Assembly: GCF_007992175.1 (NCBI RefSeq)
Contig: NZ_BJZT01000020.1
Span: 31,648-95,647, forward strand
DNA: 64,000 bases
Source: Methylobacterium haplocladii
Lineage (GTDB): Bacteria > Pseudomonadota > Alphaproteobacteria > Rhizobiales > Beijerinckiaceae
Direction of reading: 5' to 3'
In this document: positions 55,571 to 64,000 of the stretch, piece after piece
Position numbering within the stretch: position 1 is the stretch's first letter
How the letters are laid out: each line of letters opens with the position of its first letter
Notes under the pieces: generated by a model
What the model was told of the DNA's origin: nothing
Seen by the model: the letters and a program-made list of their open reading frames with translations, nothing else
Database searches by the model: none
Translations under genes and position numbers: made by a program

Positions 55571-55853
55571 ATCCAGCTAGGCAGTACGACGGCAAGTCGT
55601 CAATGCCGGCGGCAACTGCCGGCTTGTGGAAGGGCCCGGGTGTCGCCCGTGCGCGACAGGTCCGGCCTGACCGCTCGCGTGCGATCCATGCTAAATGGTT
55701 CGCAGGCCAGGGACGATCCGGCAGATGCCGTGTGGTCCGTGGGAAAGCGGTTTGGATCGCCGTGGCCGGCGCCCGGCGCCTCACTCTCGACACGCTGGGC
55801 CTCGACACGATGGAGGACGCTTTGCGCCCGAACCGACGACCGTGCCGCCCGGC
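55571..55853. other. Leader between the riboswitch and the M23 peptidase gene
   Basis: About 280 bases with promoters expected for the divergent genes on both sides. Open frames here have no good start. The M23 frame is open upstream of the chosen ATG, so part of this DNA might be coding if an earlier start is used. Confidence 0.4.
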
Positions 55854-57986
55854 ATGCCTGCCCCGTCGCAGAACGTTCGCTGTGCCCGCCCGGAGCCCGA
55901 GATTCTTGACAATGGAACGCCGGTGACACGCGAGCGGCTCAAGATCGGCGACGCGCGCGGCTCCTCCCAGGCCCGCCCCTCGCGCCTGTTCGAGCGCGGC
56001 ATCGAGCCGCCGCTGAACATGGCCGGCGCCGAGGCGGCGCAGGTCGACCGCCGCGACGTCAATCTGCGATGGCTCTGCGCCAGCGCGCTCACCGGCATCA
56101 CCGGCGCCTGCCTGATCGGCGGGGCGATTCAGGTCTCGCTCCGCAGCGACGTCTCCCACGCGGCGATCCCCGAGCGGGTGACGGTGTCCTCCAAGCGCGA
56201 AGTCGGCGAGGACGGCGTCAACGTCGCGCGCAAGGGCGACCGCCTCGTACGCAACCTGATGATCGCCTCGGCGAAGCAGAGCTTTCGTACGCCAGTGACG
56301 GTGCGGCTCGGCGACCGCGAGATCATCAAGGTGAAGCCGTTCGTGCGGGTTTCAACCGCGCTATCGATGCAGACGGGCGTCTTCGCCACCGACATTCCGC
56401 GCTTCGATCCGCTGAAGATCACCTCCGAAGAGCCGCAGGAGCGCTACGCCGATACCGGTGCTGCCGGCAGCGACGGTCCGGGCGGCGAGGTCAGCGTGGT
56501 CAAGCGCGACCTGACCGACCTGCCGATGGATGCGGGGGCCCCGGCGCTCACCGACGACGACGTGGCGGCGCAGGTGGAGGAGGAGCGCCGCCTGACCGCC
56601 GAAGCCGGCCGCCGCACGGCGCTGCCGCTGGCGCCGCAGATCATGCTGTCGCGCACGCTTCAGCCCGGTTCGGCCAAGTTCGGCGCGGAGGTCGACGCCA
56701 AGGATGGGAGCCCGTTCAAGTCCATCGACGTACTCGTCGTGCCCGAGAACGTCACCAATCTCGGCAAGGTCGAACTGAAGGGCGGCGAGTCGGCCCTCGT
56801 GGAGGAACGCGACCTCGCGCTCAAGCGCGGCGACACGATCGAGAGCGTGCTCAAAGCGACCGGCCTCACCACCGACGAGGCGATCCGCGCGATCGTCGCG
56901 GCCCTCGGCGGCAAGACCAAGACGGCGGCCCTGATCGAAGGCCAGCAGTTCCGCGTGCAGATCGCGCCCGGCCCGAAGCCCGGCGATGGGCGCCGCGTCA
57001 CCCGCGTCGTGCTCTACGGGGAGAAGGGCGTCGAGGCGATCGCCGCGATGAACGACCGCGGCAGCTTCGTCTCGGTGGCGCCGCCGACCGACGAGTCGCA
57101 GGCCGGCAAGGCGCAGCCTCAGGCCGACGCCTCCGAGGACGACGACGAGGACGAGAGCGGCTCCGGCCCGCGCCTCTACCAGAGCCTCTACGAGACCGCC
57201 GCCCGCCACGAACTGCCGCGCTCGGCCGTCGACGACATCGTCCGGGTGTTCAGCTACGACGTGGATTTCCAGCGCCGGATCTCGTCCGGCGACGGGCTCG
57301 ACGTCTTCTACAGCTACGACGAGGACGCCGGCCCGAGCGCCGGCGAGAAGCCGGAACTGCTCTACGCCGCGCTCAACCTCGGCGGCGAGACCCGCAAGAT
57401 CTACCGGTTCCAGTCGCCGGACGACGGCGCGGTCGACTTCCTCGACGACCAGGGCCGCTCGCTCAAGAAGTTCCTGATCCGCAAGCCGATCGCCGACGGC
57501 ATCATGCGTTCCGGCTTCGGATACCGCCGCCACCCGGTGCTCGGCTACGCCAAGCTCCATACCGGCATCGACTGGGCCAACCCCATCGGCACGCCGATCG
57601 TCGCCGCCGGCAACGGCACGGTGATCAAGGCGCAGTGGGATTCGGGCTACGGCCAGCGCGTCGAGGTCCAGCACATCAACGGCTACGTCACCACCTACAA
57701 CCACATGTCCCGCTTCGCCCGCGGCGTGACGCAGGGCGCCCGGGTCAAGCAGGGCCAGGTGATCGGCTATGTCGGCTCCACCGGCCTCTCCACCGGCCCG
57801 CACCTGCACTACGAGGTGATCATCAACGGTCACTTCGTCGACCCGCTGAAGATCCGCGTGCCTCGCGGCCGCGAACTCGACGGCCGCCTGCTGGCCGAGT
57901 TCAAGCGCCAGCGCGACCAGATCGAGGCGACGATGCAGAAGTCGAAGAGCGCGACGGCGATGGCGCAGCGGGATGCGATGCGGTGA
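55854..57986 (+). CDS. Membrane-anchored M23 family metallopeptidase
   Basis: About 710 residues from the ATG at 55854; a GTG at 55923 is also plausible, and no ribosome site decides. A membrane helix (LCASALTGITGACLIGGAIQ) lies near residues 70-95. A long middle part includes GDTIESVLKATGLTTDEAIR, a LysM-like or opacity-associated fold, and an acidic run (EDDDEDESGSG). The M23/LytM domain at about residues 555-655 has zinc ligands in AKLHTGIDWANP (His, Asp) and in GPHLHYEV (HxH). It cuts peptidoglycan cross-links in the periplasm, or acts as an amidase activator, but zinc residues are intact. Confidence 0.9.
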   Translation: MPAPSQNVRCARPEPEILDNGTPVTRERLKIGDARGSSQARPSRLFERGIEPPLNMAGAEAAQVDRRDVNLRWLCASALTGITGACLIGGAIQVSLRSDVSHAAIPERVTVSSKREVGEDGVNVARKGDRLVRNLMIASAKQSFRTPVTVRLGDREIIKVKPFVRVSTALSMQTGVFATDIPRFDPLKITSEEPQERYADTGAAGSDGPGGEVSVVKRDLTDLPMDAGAPALTDDDVAAQVEEERRLTAEAGRRTALPLAPQIMLSRTLQPGSAKFGAEVDAKDGSPFKSIDVLVVPENVTNLGKVELKGGESALVEERDLALKRGDTIESVLKATGLTTDEAIRAIVAALGGKTKTAALIEGQQFRVQIAPGPKPGDGRRVTRVVLYGEKGVEAIAAMNDRGSFVSVAPPTDESQAGKAQPQADASEDDDEDESGSGPRLYQSLYETAARHELPRSAVDDIVRVFSYDVDFQRRISSGDGLDVFYSYDEDAGPSAGEKPELLYAALNLGGETRKIYRFQSPDDGAVDFLDDQGRSLKKFLIRKPIADGIMRSGFGYRRHPVLGYAKLHTGIDWANPIGTPIVAAGNGTVIKAQWDSGYGQRVEVQHINGYVTTYNHMSRFARGVTQGARVKQGQVIGYVGSTGLSTGPHLHYEVIINGHFVDPLKIRVPRGRELDGRLLAEFKRQRDQIEATMQKSKSATAMAQRDAMR

Positions 57987-58025
57987 GGCAGCGGGACCGT
58001 GCCTCGGCGGCACCGGCCTCCACGG

Positions 58026-58160
58026 CGACCCTCAGCCGCGAAGCGGCCTCGAAGCACGGCCGACGCTCATCCCGATCGGCCTCCCCCCTACTTCAGCTGC
58101 GGGGCGATCATTCAGCGGTACCTCGAGGCCGCCGACGCGGCACTTCAGTATGCGGAGTGT
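58026..58160. repeat. Palindromic repeat element, type B, degenerate intergenic copy
   Basis: The left arm has CGAAGCGGCCTCGAAGCACG, then GCCGACGCTCAT, close to the left arm of the copy at 49133. The reverse complement of 58121-58160 reads CATACTGAAGTGCCGCGTCG, then GCGGCCTCGAGG, matching the same core. It lies between the convergent M23 and gluQ genes, where it may also end transcription. Confidence 0.6.
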
Positions 58161-58185
58161 GGGAGGGCCATCTGCTGGGCGGCGT

Positions 58186-59202
58186 TTAGAATCCCAGCTT
58201 TTCCCGAACCTTTTCTGCCGTCACGCCGCGCGCACGCAGATCCCCGAGCGATTCCGAACCTCGCGACTTGGCGAGCTTCTCGCCGCTCTCGGCCAAGAGC
58301 AGCCGGTGGTGGCAATAGGCAGGCGACGAGAGCCCGAGCAAGCGCTGCAGCAGGACGTGCAGATCGGTCGCCGCCCTCAGATCCTCGCCGCGCACCACAT
58401 GCGTGATGCCCTGGGCATCGTCGTCGAGCACGACCGAGAGATGGTAGCTCGTCGGCACGTCCCGGCGCGCGATGACCGCGTCGCCCCAGCGGGCGGGGTC
58501 GGCGGTCGCTTCGTGTTCGTTCTCGATGATGACGCGCATTCCCTCGCCTATCAGCGGGAGAGGGTGGCCCTCGCGTGAGCGAGGGTCGGCAGAGGGGAGC
58601 TCCGTGCCCAGAGAGGGCGTACCCCTCTCCCGCAGAGGGGGGAGAGTTCCGGCGCCTGCACTTGGCGCGTCAGATGCCGCGAAACAGCGAAAGCGATGCG
58701 GCTGGGGCGCCATGGCGAGCGCTCGCATCATGTCGAGACGCCACGTGTGCGGGTCGCCGCCCGCGATGCGCGCTTCGGCCTGCGCGGAGGAAAGCGAGCG
58801 GCACGTCCCCGGATAGAGCGGAGCGCCGTCGGGATCGTGCTGGACCGCCCTGCCCTGGCCCTCCAACTCCGCCACCCGCGCCGCGATCGTTCCGCGCGAG
58901 CAGAAGCAAGGATAGGCCAGCCCGCGTCGGATCAACCCCTCCAAAGCTTCACGATAGAACCCGAGATGCTCCGATTGCCGGCGCACCGGCCGCGCGTAGC
59001 TCAGCCCGAGCCAGGCGAGATCCTCCTCGATCGCAACGATCAATTCGGGCCGCGAGCGGCCGGGATCGATGTCCTCGATGCGCAGCAGGCAGCGGCCTGC
59101 GAGCCGCACGGCGACCTCCCAGTTGAGCAGAGCGGAATAGGCGTGGCCGAGATGAAGGCGGCCGTTCGGGCTCGGGGCGAAGCGGAGAACCGGTTCGGTC
59201 AC
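58186..59202 (-). CDS. gluQ: Glutamyl-queuosine tRNA(Asp) synthetase, with in-frame repeat insert
   Basis: 338 residues from the GTG at 59202, which overlaps the upstream stop (GTGA). LRFAPSPNGRLHLGHAYSAL holds the HIGH-like motif. Zinc ligands are in YPCFCSRGTIAARV and YPGTCRS. GEKLAKSRGSES is the KMSKS-like motif. The enzyme lacks the anticodon-binding domain of GluRS and puts glutamate on queuosine in tRNA(Asp). Usual length is about 290-300; residues about 184-221 are a translated palindrome (RERGTPSLGTELPSADPRSR). The flanking MAPQPHRFRCFAASDAP and IIENEHEATADPARWGDAVI are normal. Confidence 0.9.
   Translation of the reverse strand: MTEPVLRFAPSPNGRLHLGHAYSALLNWEVAVRLAGRCLLRIEDIDPGRSRPELIVAIEEDLAWLGLSYARPVRRQSEHLGFYREALEGLIRRGLAYPCFCSRGTIAARVAELEGQGRAVQHDPDGAPLYPGTCRSLSSAQAEARIAGGDPHTWRLDMMRALAMAPQPHRFRCFAASDAPSAGAGTLPPLRERGTPSLGTELPSADPRSREGHPLPLIGEGMRVIIENEHEATADPARWGDAVIARRDVPTSYHLSVVLDDDAQGITHVVRGEDLRAATDLHVLLQRLLGLSSPAYCHHRLLLAESGEKLAKSRGSESLGDLRARGVTAEKVREKLGF
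58538..58650. repeat. Palindromic repeat element, type C, inside gluQ
   Basis: The left end has CCCTCGCCTATCAGCGGGAG, then AGGGTGGCCCTCGCGTGAGC, and the right end has CCCCTCTCCCGCAGAGGGGG. GGCCCTCGC-GTGA-GCGAGGGTC is an inner hairpin. The element resembles the hairpin ends of type A (CTCTCCCGC) but lacks its centre. It is read in frame in gluQ. Confidence 0.65.
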
Positions 59203-59492
59203 GGACCCGTCGTGCGGTGGAGGCATTCTTGCGGACCCGGCGTGCAGGCGATGCCGGGCATCGAGCAGACCGGCCCCTCTTCGAGACGCCGGCAGACGCG
59301 GCATCCGTCGCTCCACTCGGCGCACATCGGATCACTGTCGGGCAACACGGCCTGAACCGGAGCGGGCTTGGGTGGCGCTGCCGGAGCGAGCGCGCCGATC
59401 ACGACAGTCGCCAGAACGACGGCGGCGATGGCCAGGGCGATCGGGCCGTCTCGGCGGGTCGATTGCGGATCGGACGAGGGGATGTCAGCCAT
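59199..59492 (-). CDS. Small membrane-anchored protein of unknown function
   Basis: 97 residues from the ATG at 59492. One hydrophobic segment (GPIALAIAAVVLATVVIGAL) lies near residues 16-36. The C-terminal part has a cysteine-rich pattern: DPMCAEWSDGCRVCRRLEEG, then VCSMPGIACTPGPQECLHR, with seven cysteines, likely periplasmic disulfides. No domain recognised. Its stop overlaps the gluQ start, so it may be co-translated with gluQ. Similar Cys-rich short proteins occur next to gluQ in Methylobacterium-type genomes by impression only. Confidence 0.65.
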   Translation of the reverse strand: MADIPSSDPQSTRRDGPIALAIAAVVLATVVIGALAPAAPPKPAPVQAVLPDSDPMCAEWSDGCRVCRRLEEGPVCSMPGIACTPGPQECLHRTTGP

Positions 59493-59545
59493 CGTCCTCG
59501 TGTCCAATGGCGGCGGCCCGGCTGTCAACGGGCCGCCGGCCGGGT

Positions 59546-61435
59546 TCATTCCGACGTCTTGGCTTGCCCTGCCAAAGCCGCCGCGACGGCGCGGGCGAAC
59601 GCGACAGGATCGCGCGGGCCGTCACCGTCCTGAATGCGGGCGAGGTCCAAGAGCGTCCCGGCCGACTCCGAAATATCCTCGTCGGCCTCGGCCCGGGCGC
59701 TGAGCGCCTGGATCAGCGGATGGCGCGGGTTGATCTCCAGCACCGGAGAGCCGCCGCCGAAGCCGCGGCCGGCGCGGCGCATCAGGCGCTGCATCTGCAG
59801 ATCCGGCCCCATGCCGGAGGAGGCCAGCACTACGGCGCTGTCGACCAGCCGGTCGGTGGTGCGCACGTCGGAGACATCCTTGTCGAGTGCGAGCTTCAGC
59901 GCGGCGACGAGCTTGTCGGCCTGCGGCGCCTCGGGCGCGTCGCCCTCGGGCTTCAGCTTGGCGAGATCGGCCGAGGCCTGCGTCACCGAGCGGAGCGGCT
60001 TGTCGTCGAACTTTCCGAGCTGCTCCGGCCAGAACGCGTCGACGTGGTCGGAGAGCAGGAGCACTTCCACATTGCGGGCGGCAAAGCCTTCGAGTTGCGG
60101 CGACTTCTTCGCGGCGTCGGCATCGTCGGCGACGAGGTAGTAGATCGCCTCCTGCTCCGGCTTCATGCGCGAGACGTAGTCGCCGAGCGTGGTCCAGCCT
60201 GCCTCGGTGGTCGAGCGGAAGCGCAGCAGCGGCGCGATCTCGGCGCGGCGCTCGAAATCTTCGTAGACGCCTTCCTTCAGCACCGGCCCGAAGTTTTCGT
60301 AGAACTTGATGTACTCGTCCTGCTTCTCGGCGTTTTTGGAGCGGCTCGACAGTTCGTTGACGACGCGGGTGGTCACGGCACGGCGGATCTTCTGCAGCGC
60401 TGGCGTCGATTGCAGCATCTCGCGGGAGACGTTGAGGGGCAGGTCGTCGGTATCGACCACGCCCGAGACGAAGCGCAGCCAGTTCGGCAGCAGCTCGGCC
60501 TCGTCGGTGATGAACATGCGGCGCACGTGCAGGCGTACCTTGGAGCGGCGGTCGTCCTCCACCGGCATGAAAGGCTTCATGCCGGGCACGAACAGCAGCC
60601 CCGAGAACTCGAGCGCGCCCTCAGCCCGCCAATGCAGCGTCGCCCAGGGCTCGTCGAAGTTGTGGCTGACCGTGCGGTAAAACTCCTTGTACTGCTCTTC
60701 GGTGATCTCGGACTTGGACTTGCGCCACAGGGCGGTGCCCTTGTTGGCCGCCTCCTCCTTGCCTTCCTCACCGACGATGGCGATCGGCACGGCGATGTTG
60801 TCGGCCCACTTCTTCACGACATGGTCGAGCCGGTAGCTCTCTAGATATTCGTCGGCATCGTCCTTGAGGTGGAGCACGATGTCGGTGCCGGCTTGCTCGC
60901 GGCTTGCCGCCTCGAGGGTGTAGCTGCCCTTGCCGTCCGAGGCCCAAGTCCAGGCTGCGTCGGTGCCGGCCTGGCGCGAGGTGACGGTGACACGGTCGGC
61001 CACCATGAAGGCCGAGTAGAAGCCGACGCCGAACTGGCCGATCAGGCTCGGGCGCTGGTCTTCCGCGCCCTCGGCGGCCTTCGCGTCGCCGAGCGACTGC
61101 GAGAAGGCGCGGGTGCCGGAGCGGGCGATGGTGCCGAGGTTCCTCGCCAGATCCTCCTTGCTCATGCCGATCCCGGAATCCGAAATCGTGAGCGTCTTCG
61201 CCGCCTTGTCGGGCGCGATGCGGATCTTGGCATCGGCCGGCAGCGCCAGTGCCTCGTTGGTCAGCGCCTCGAAGCGGCGGCGGTCGGTGGCGTCTGCCGA
61301 ATTCGCGACCAGCTCGCGCAGAAAGATCTCGCGGTCGGAGTAGAGCGCGTGGACGACGAGGTCGAGCAGCCGACCGACCTCGGCACCGAACTCGTGCCGC
61401 TCCAAGTTCGCGTTGACGGTGTCCGTCTCGCTCAA
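59546..61435 (-). CDS. htpG: Molecular chaperone HtpG (Hsp90)
   Basis: 629 residues, the normal bacterial Hsp90 size. [20 protein letters not shown] and [18 protein letters not shown] begin the GHKL ATPase; [20 protein letters not shown] and [19 protein letters not shown] complete the nucleotide pocket. The middle domain has [20 protein letters not shown] and [20 protein letters not shown]. The C-terminal dimer domain follows. It assists folding of cytosolic clients in heat and stress. It stands alone between gluQ unit and oxlT. Confidence 0.97.
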   Translation of the reverse strand: MSETDTVNANLERHEFGAEVGRLLDLVVHALYSDREIFLRELVANSADATDRRRFEALTNEALALPADAKIRIAPDKAAKTLTISDSGIGMSKEDLARNLGTIARSGTRAFSQSLGDAKAAEGAEDQRPSLIGQFGVGFYSAFMVADRVTVTSRQAGTDAAWTWASDGKGSYTLEAASREQAGTDIVLHLKDDADEYLESYRLDHVVKKWADNIAVPIAIVGEEGKEEAANKGTALWRKSKSEITEEQYKEFYRTVSHNFDEPWATLHWRAEGALEFSGLLFVPGMKPFMPVEDDRRSKVRLHVRRMFITDEAELLPNWLRFVSGVVDTDDLPLNVSREMLQSTPALQKIRRAVTTRVVNELSSRSKNAEKQDEYIKFYENFGPVLKEGVYEDFERRAEIAPLLRFRSTTEAGWTTLGDYVSRMKPEQEAIYYLVADDADAAKKSPQLEGFAARNVEVLLLSDHVDAFWPEQLGKFDDKPLRSVTQASADLAKLKPEGDAPEAPQADKLVAALKLALDKDVSDVRTTDRLVDSAVVLASSGMGPDLQMQRLMRRAGRGFGGGSPVLEINPRHPLIQALSARAEADEDISESAGTLLDLARIQDGDGPRDPVAFARAVAAALAGQAKTSE

Positions 61436-61506
61436 GGCTCGTCTCCCGTTGTTTCGAAATCGGGGGCGGTATGACGTCAGCCGTGGCGCAATTCAATCCG
61501 GCAGTG

Positions 61507-61534
61507 GGGATGGAGAGCGAGCGCCCTCCATCCC
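61507..61534 (-). terminator. Hairpin after oxlT
   Basis: GGGATGGAG (61507-61515) pairs with CTCCATCCC (61526-61534) in a perfect 9-base stem, seven bases after the end of oxlT on the minus strand. There is no U-run after it, so the efficiency is uncertain. It lies upstream of htpG, on the same strand. Confidence 0.5.
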
Positions 61535-61540
61535 GACGCA

Positions 61541-63205
61541 TCAGTGCAGCAGGATCGCCGCCTTGGAGAGCGTCTTGTAGATGCCCCACAGGATCGGGAT
61601 GCCGACCACGGCCCAAGCCGCCACGGCCGTAACGGTGATGCCACCCCCGCCGATGCCGGCCGAGCCCGGCGCCCGCGCGGGCGCAGCCCCGCCCTTGGTT
61701 TGGAGCGCCGTCACATCGGCATCGCTCATGAACCAGTGGCGCGCCACCGGGCGGACCAGGAGGTTGCAGATGAAGCCGACCGCGAGGAAGGCGGCGAGCA
61801 CGTACATGGTGCGGCTGTAGAGCTCGAGGCCCTGCAGCCCCGCGTCGACCTGATGCTGGCGGATCGCGGTGACGACCACCGGGCCGACGATGCCGGCGGT
61901 CGACCAGGCGGTGAGCAGCCGCCCGTGGATCGCGCCGACGAACTGCGTCCCGAACACGTCCGCGAGATAGGCCGGGATGGTGGCGAAGCCGCCGCCATAC
62001 ATCGACAGGATCGCGCAGAAGAACACGACGAACAGCACCGTCGAGCCGAGCCCCGCCGCCCAAGGCGCGCCGGCATAAAGCAGCACGCCGAGGCCGAAGA
62101 AGATCGCGTAGGTGACCTTGCGGCCGATCTTGTCCGACATCGAGGCCCAGAAGAAGCGGCCCAGGATGTTGAACAGCGACAGCAGGCCGACGAAGCCGGC
62201 GGCGATCGCCGCCACCTGGGTCTTACCCGCCGCATCGAGCTGACCGAGGCCGACGCCCGGCTGGTTGATGAGCTGTCCGCCGAAGATTTCCTGCAGCATG
62301 GGCGACGCCAGTGCGAGCACGCCGATGCCGGCGGACACGTTGAGGCAGAGCACCAGCCAGAGCAGCCAGAACTGCACGGTCTTGTGCGCGTCCTTCAGGT
62401 GAACATGCCCGGAGGCGATCATGCCGCCCTTGGCGGCGGGTGGGGTCCAGCCCTCCGGAGCCCAGTTGGCCGGTGGGACCCGGTAGCCGAAGGCGCCGCC
62501 GAGCATGAACACGAGGTAGCCGAGGCCCATCACCGCCAGGGTCTCCCAGACGCCGACGCTATTGGGCGACTTGAAGCTGTTGATGAGGAGGTCGGCCAGC
62601 GGCGAGCCGATCATCGCGCCGCCGCCAAAGCCCATGATCGCCATGCCGGTGGCCATGCCGCGCCGGTCCGGGAACCATTTGATCAGCGTCGAGACCGGCG
62701 AGATGTAGCCGAGGCCGAGCCCGATGCCGCCGATCAGGCCCATGCCGAGCCAGATCAGCCAGAGCTGGTGGATGTAGACGCCCATCGCGCCGATCAGGAA
62801 GCCGCCGCCCCAGCAGAGCGCCGCCACGATCCCGGCCTTGCGCGGGCCGGCCCGTTCGAGCCAACCGCCGAACAGGGCGGCCGAAATGCCGAGCACGACG
62901 ATGCCGATGGAAAAGACGATGACGAGGTCGCTGACCCGCCAATCGCAGGTCGTCGTGAACAGGGCCGCGAACACGCTCATGTCCGGGCAGGATTTCGCGG
63001 CGGGCTGACCGACGCTCAGGGAGCGCGACAGCGGCAGCCAGAATACGGACAAGCCGTAGGCCATGCCGATGCAGAGATGGATGGCGAGCGCGGCCGGCGG
63101 CACCAGCCAGCGGTTGAAGCCGGGCTTGGCGACGATGTTCTCACGAGACAGCCAGCTTGGCGCGGCGGCGGGATAGCCGCTCGCATCCACGGTACGCGTG
63201 GTCAT
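61541..63205 (-). CDS. oxlT: Oxalate/formate antiporter, MFS family (OxlT-like)
   Basis: 554 residues, longer than the 420 or so of classic OxlT owing to an N-terminal stretch and an extra C-terminal membrane segment (TVTAVAAWAVVGIPILWGIY). FNRWLVPPAALAIHLCIGMA and GYISPVSTLIKWFPDRRGMA, with MGFGGGAMIGSPLAD, are typical of the oxalate/formate group. AAFLAVGFICNLLVRPVARH ends the 12-helix core. It exchanges oxalate for formate, which suits a methylotroph that can use oxalate. GGAGGAAACC lies directly upstream of the ATG. It stands alone. Confidence 0.82.
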   Translation of the reverse strand: MTTRTVDASGYPAAAPSWLSRENIVAKPGFNRWLVPPAALAIHLCIGMAYGLSVFWLPLSRSLSVGQPAAKSCPDMSVFAALFTTTCDWRVSDLVIVFSIGIVVLGISAALFGGWLERAGPRKAGIVAALCWGGGFLIGAMGVYIHQLWLIWLGMGLIGGIGLGLGYISPVSTLIKWFPDRRGMATGMAIMGFGGGAMIGSPLADLLINSFKSPNSVGVWETLAVMGLGYLVFMLGGAFGYRVPPANWAPEGWTPPAAKGGMIASGHVHLKDAHKTVQFWLLWLVLCLNVSAGIGVLALASPMLQEIFGGQLINQPGVGLGQLDAAGKTQVAAIAAGFVGLLSLFNILGRFFWASMSDKIGRKVTYAIFFGLGVLLYAGAPWAAGLGSTVLFVVFFCAILSMYGGGFATIPAYLADVFGTQFVGAIHGRLLTAWSTAGIVGPVVVTAIRQHQVDAGLQGLELYSRTMYVLAAFLAVGFICNLLVRPVARHWFMSDADVTALQTKGGAAPARAPGSAGIGGGGITVTAVAAWAVVGIPILWGIYKTLSKAAILLH

Positions 63206-63548
63206 TGATAGGTTTCCTCCAGGGCGCTGGCCACTTGCGGGCCATTGGCGTCGTCAGCCGTTCGCGCGGAGGTTGGCGCTCCGCGGATCGGACCTGCCGC
63301 GCAGAGGACGGACTCGATCGTCGTTTTGCAACCGTAAAAGCAGGATTGGATACATAATATGACGATTTGTGAACCGCGCGGCGATCACTGTCCGACGGCA
63401 AAGCGGATCGCTGCAAGGTCGGTCTGAGCCTTTGCGAACCGGCAAGAGCGAAGGGGGCTCGCACGCCGGATCCCGGATCGCCTTACGCGCCATTCCGTGC
63501 ATCTGCGGAAGGGACGCCCAACCGAGCGAGACCGAGTAGGGTATGGTC
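63206..63548. other. Upstream region of oxlT, no gene seen
   Basis: About 340 bases. An AT-rich patch (GGATACATAATATGACG, about 63347-63364) stands out in this high-GC DNA and includes a near-palindrome ATACATAATAT. It may hold the oxlT promoter or a regulator site. No protein-like frame is seen. Confidence 0.4.
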
Positions 63549-63860
63549 TCAGGCAGCGATCGGACCAACGGCGGCCACCGAGGCGGCGGCGGCTTCGAGG
63601 CGGTCATGCGCACGGTCGAACGCGCCGCGTATGGTGCCGACGGCGTCCTCTACGGCGACCATGGTGGTCAGAGCCATCTCACCGGGCATCGTTCCCAACA
63701 TCCGGCCCGCTGCCGTGATCCGGTGCTCCAATTGCATGAGTTCTTCACCGGCGCCGTCACCGCTGAGCGTCATGAGACGACTGAGCGTTGCTTCTAGCGC
63801 ATGGATCAGGACAAGTGTTCTCACGCGCTCCTGAAGAAGCGCCCTCTCGTTCTGTTTCAT
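63549..63860 (-). CDS. Short helical protein of unknown function
   Basis: 103 residues. The sequence is mostly helix-forming (RALLQERVRTLVLIHALEAT, then LSRLMTLSGDGAGEELMQLE and VGTIRGAFDRAHDRLEAAAA) with few aromatic residues. No signal peptide or domain was recognised. No strong ribosome binding site is seen at the ATG. Base and codon use fit the rest of the window. It could be a real orphan gene or a chance frame. Confidence 0.5.
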   Translation of the reverse strand: MKQNERALLQERVRTLVLIHALEATLSRLMTLSGDGAGEELMQLEHRITAAGRMLGTMPGEMALTTMVAVEDAVGTIRGAFDRAHDRLEAAAASVAAVGPIAA

Positions 63861-64000
63861 TTTGGAAGATCTCGCCGATTCGCAGTGAGACTATCTCACC
63901 CCCGTGTCGGCGGCGCAGTTCCTTTTTCGCCACAGCCGCGAATCGCCGTGAGCGTTTGCGAAGAATTCCGGCGATCGGCCGAAACCGTTGCCGGCTAGCT

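Noticed and set aside
56069..58189. A plus-strand frame of about 700 codons overlapping the M23 gene in another phase
   Set aside because: Arg/Gly/Ala-rich with no known domain, while the overlapped M23 frame has clear zinc motifs.
61544..63208. A 554-codon plus-strand frame opposite oxlT
   Set aside because: Same length as the real gene on the other strand, highly charged, no domain.

Overview
This window is a stretch of a high-GC alphaproteobacterial chromosome. Gene content and protein style point to the Rhizobiales, most probably Methylobacterium/Methylorubrum: a dnaG-rpoD pair, a trxB-lysR (lsrB/vtlR-type) pair, an lptF-lptG-lptD-pdxA-rsmA run, pseudoazurin, a B12 uptake operon and an OxlT-type oxalate/formate antiporter. 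No rRNA, tRNA, CRISPR, prophage or complete insertion sequence was seen. It looks like core chromosome with small accessory insertions.

Layout. 1-5 kb: 5' end of a class III adenylate cyclase, a small exported protein, two divergent AraC regulators and an MFS transporter. 5-11 kb: rpoD and dnaG (minus strand), a divergent SMP-30/gluconolactonase gene, a PilZ protein and a YqeY protein. 11-22.7 kb: a BrnT/BrnA toxin-antitoxin pair, carA, pseudoazurin, carB, greA, an ELM1-family protein, trxB, an LsrB-like LysR regulator and a YARHG protein. 22.8-27 kb: an acyl-CoA ligase, a membrane protein and pepA. 27-33.8 kb: lptF-lptG-lptD-pdxA-rsmA, with no surA between lptD and pdxA. 34-44 kb: a secreted protein, a SpoIIAA-like protein, priA, an MFS transporter, a hydrolase, an NDUFA9-like protein, a cupin, a membrane-anchored cyclic-nucleotide-binding protein and an amine oxidase. 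44-49 kb: gatB, a methyltransferase, a GntP permease and a GNAT acetyltransferase. 49-55.6 kb: a cobalamin riboswitch controlling btuB-btuF-btuC-btuD plus one gene of unknown function. 55.6-64 kb: an M23 peptidase, gluQ, a small membrane protein, htpG, oxlT and a short orphan gene.

The most unusual signal is a set of palindromic repeat elements, several of which lie inside protein-coding genes and are translated in frame. Type A (about 185-190 bp) sits inside priA, just before the Walker A motif, and also forms the C-terminal tail of the B12-binding protein. Both copies are read on the same strand and in the same frame, giving nearly the same peptide of about 62 residues. Type B sits in frame in the central loop of an MFS transporter and occurs twice more between genes. 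A third, shorter palindrome (type C) is in frame in gluQ. This resembles the in-frame palindromic elements known from Rickettsia and suggests a mobile or spreading repeat that makes peptide inserts in housekeeping proteins.

Other points of interest are a DnaG whose CHC2 zinc ligands are mostly replaced, a cysteine-free LsrB-like regulator, a Popeye-like membrane cAMP-binding protein, an unknown protein in the B12 operon, and a tiny well-initiated reading frame cut by an amber codon.
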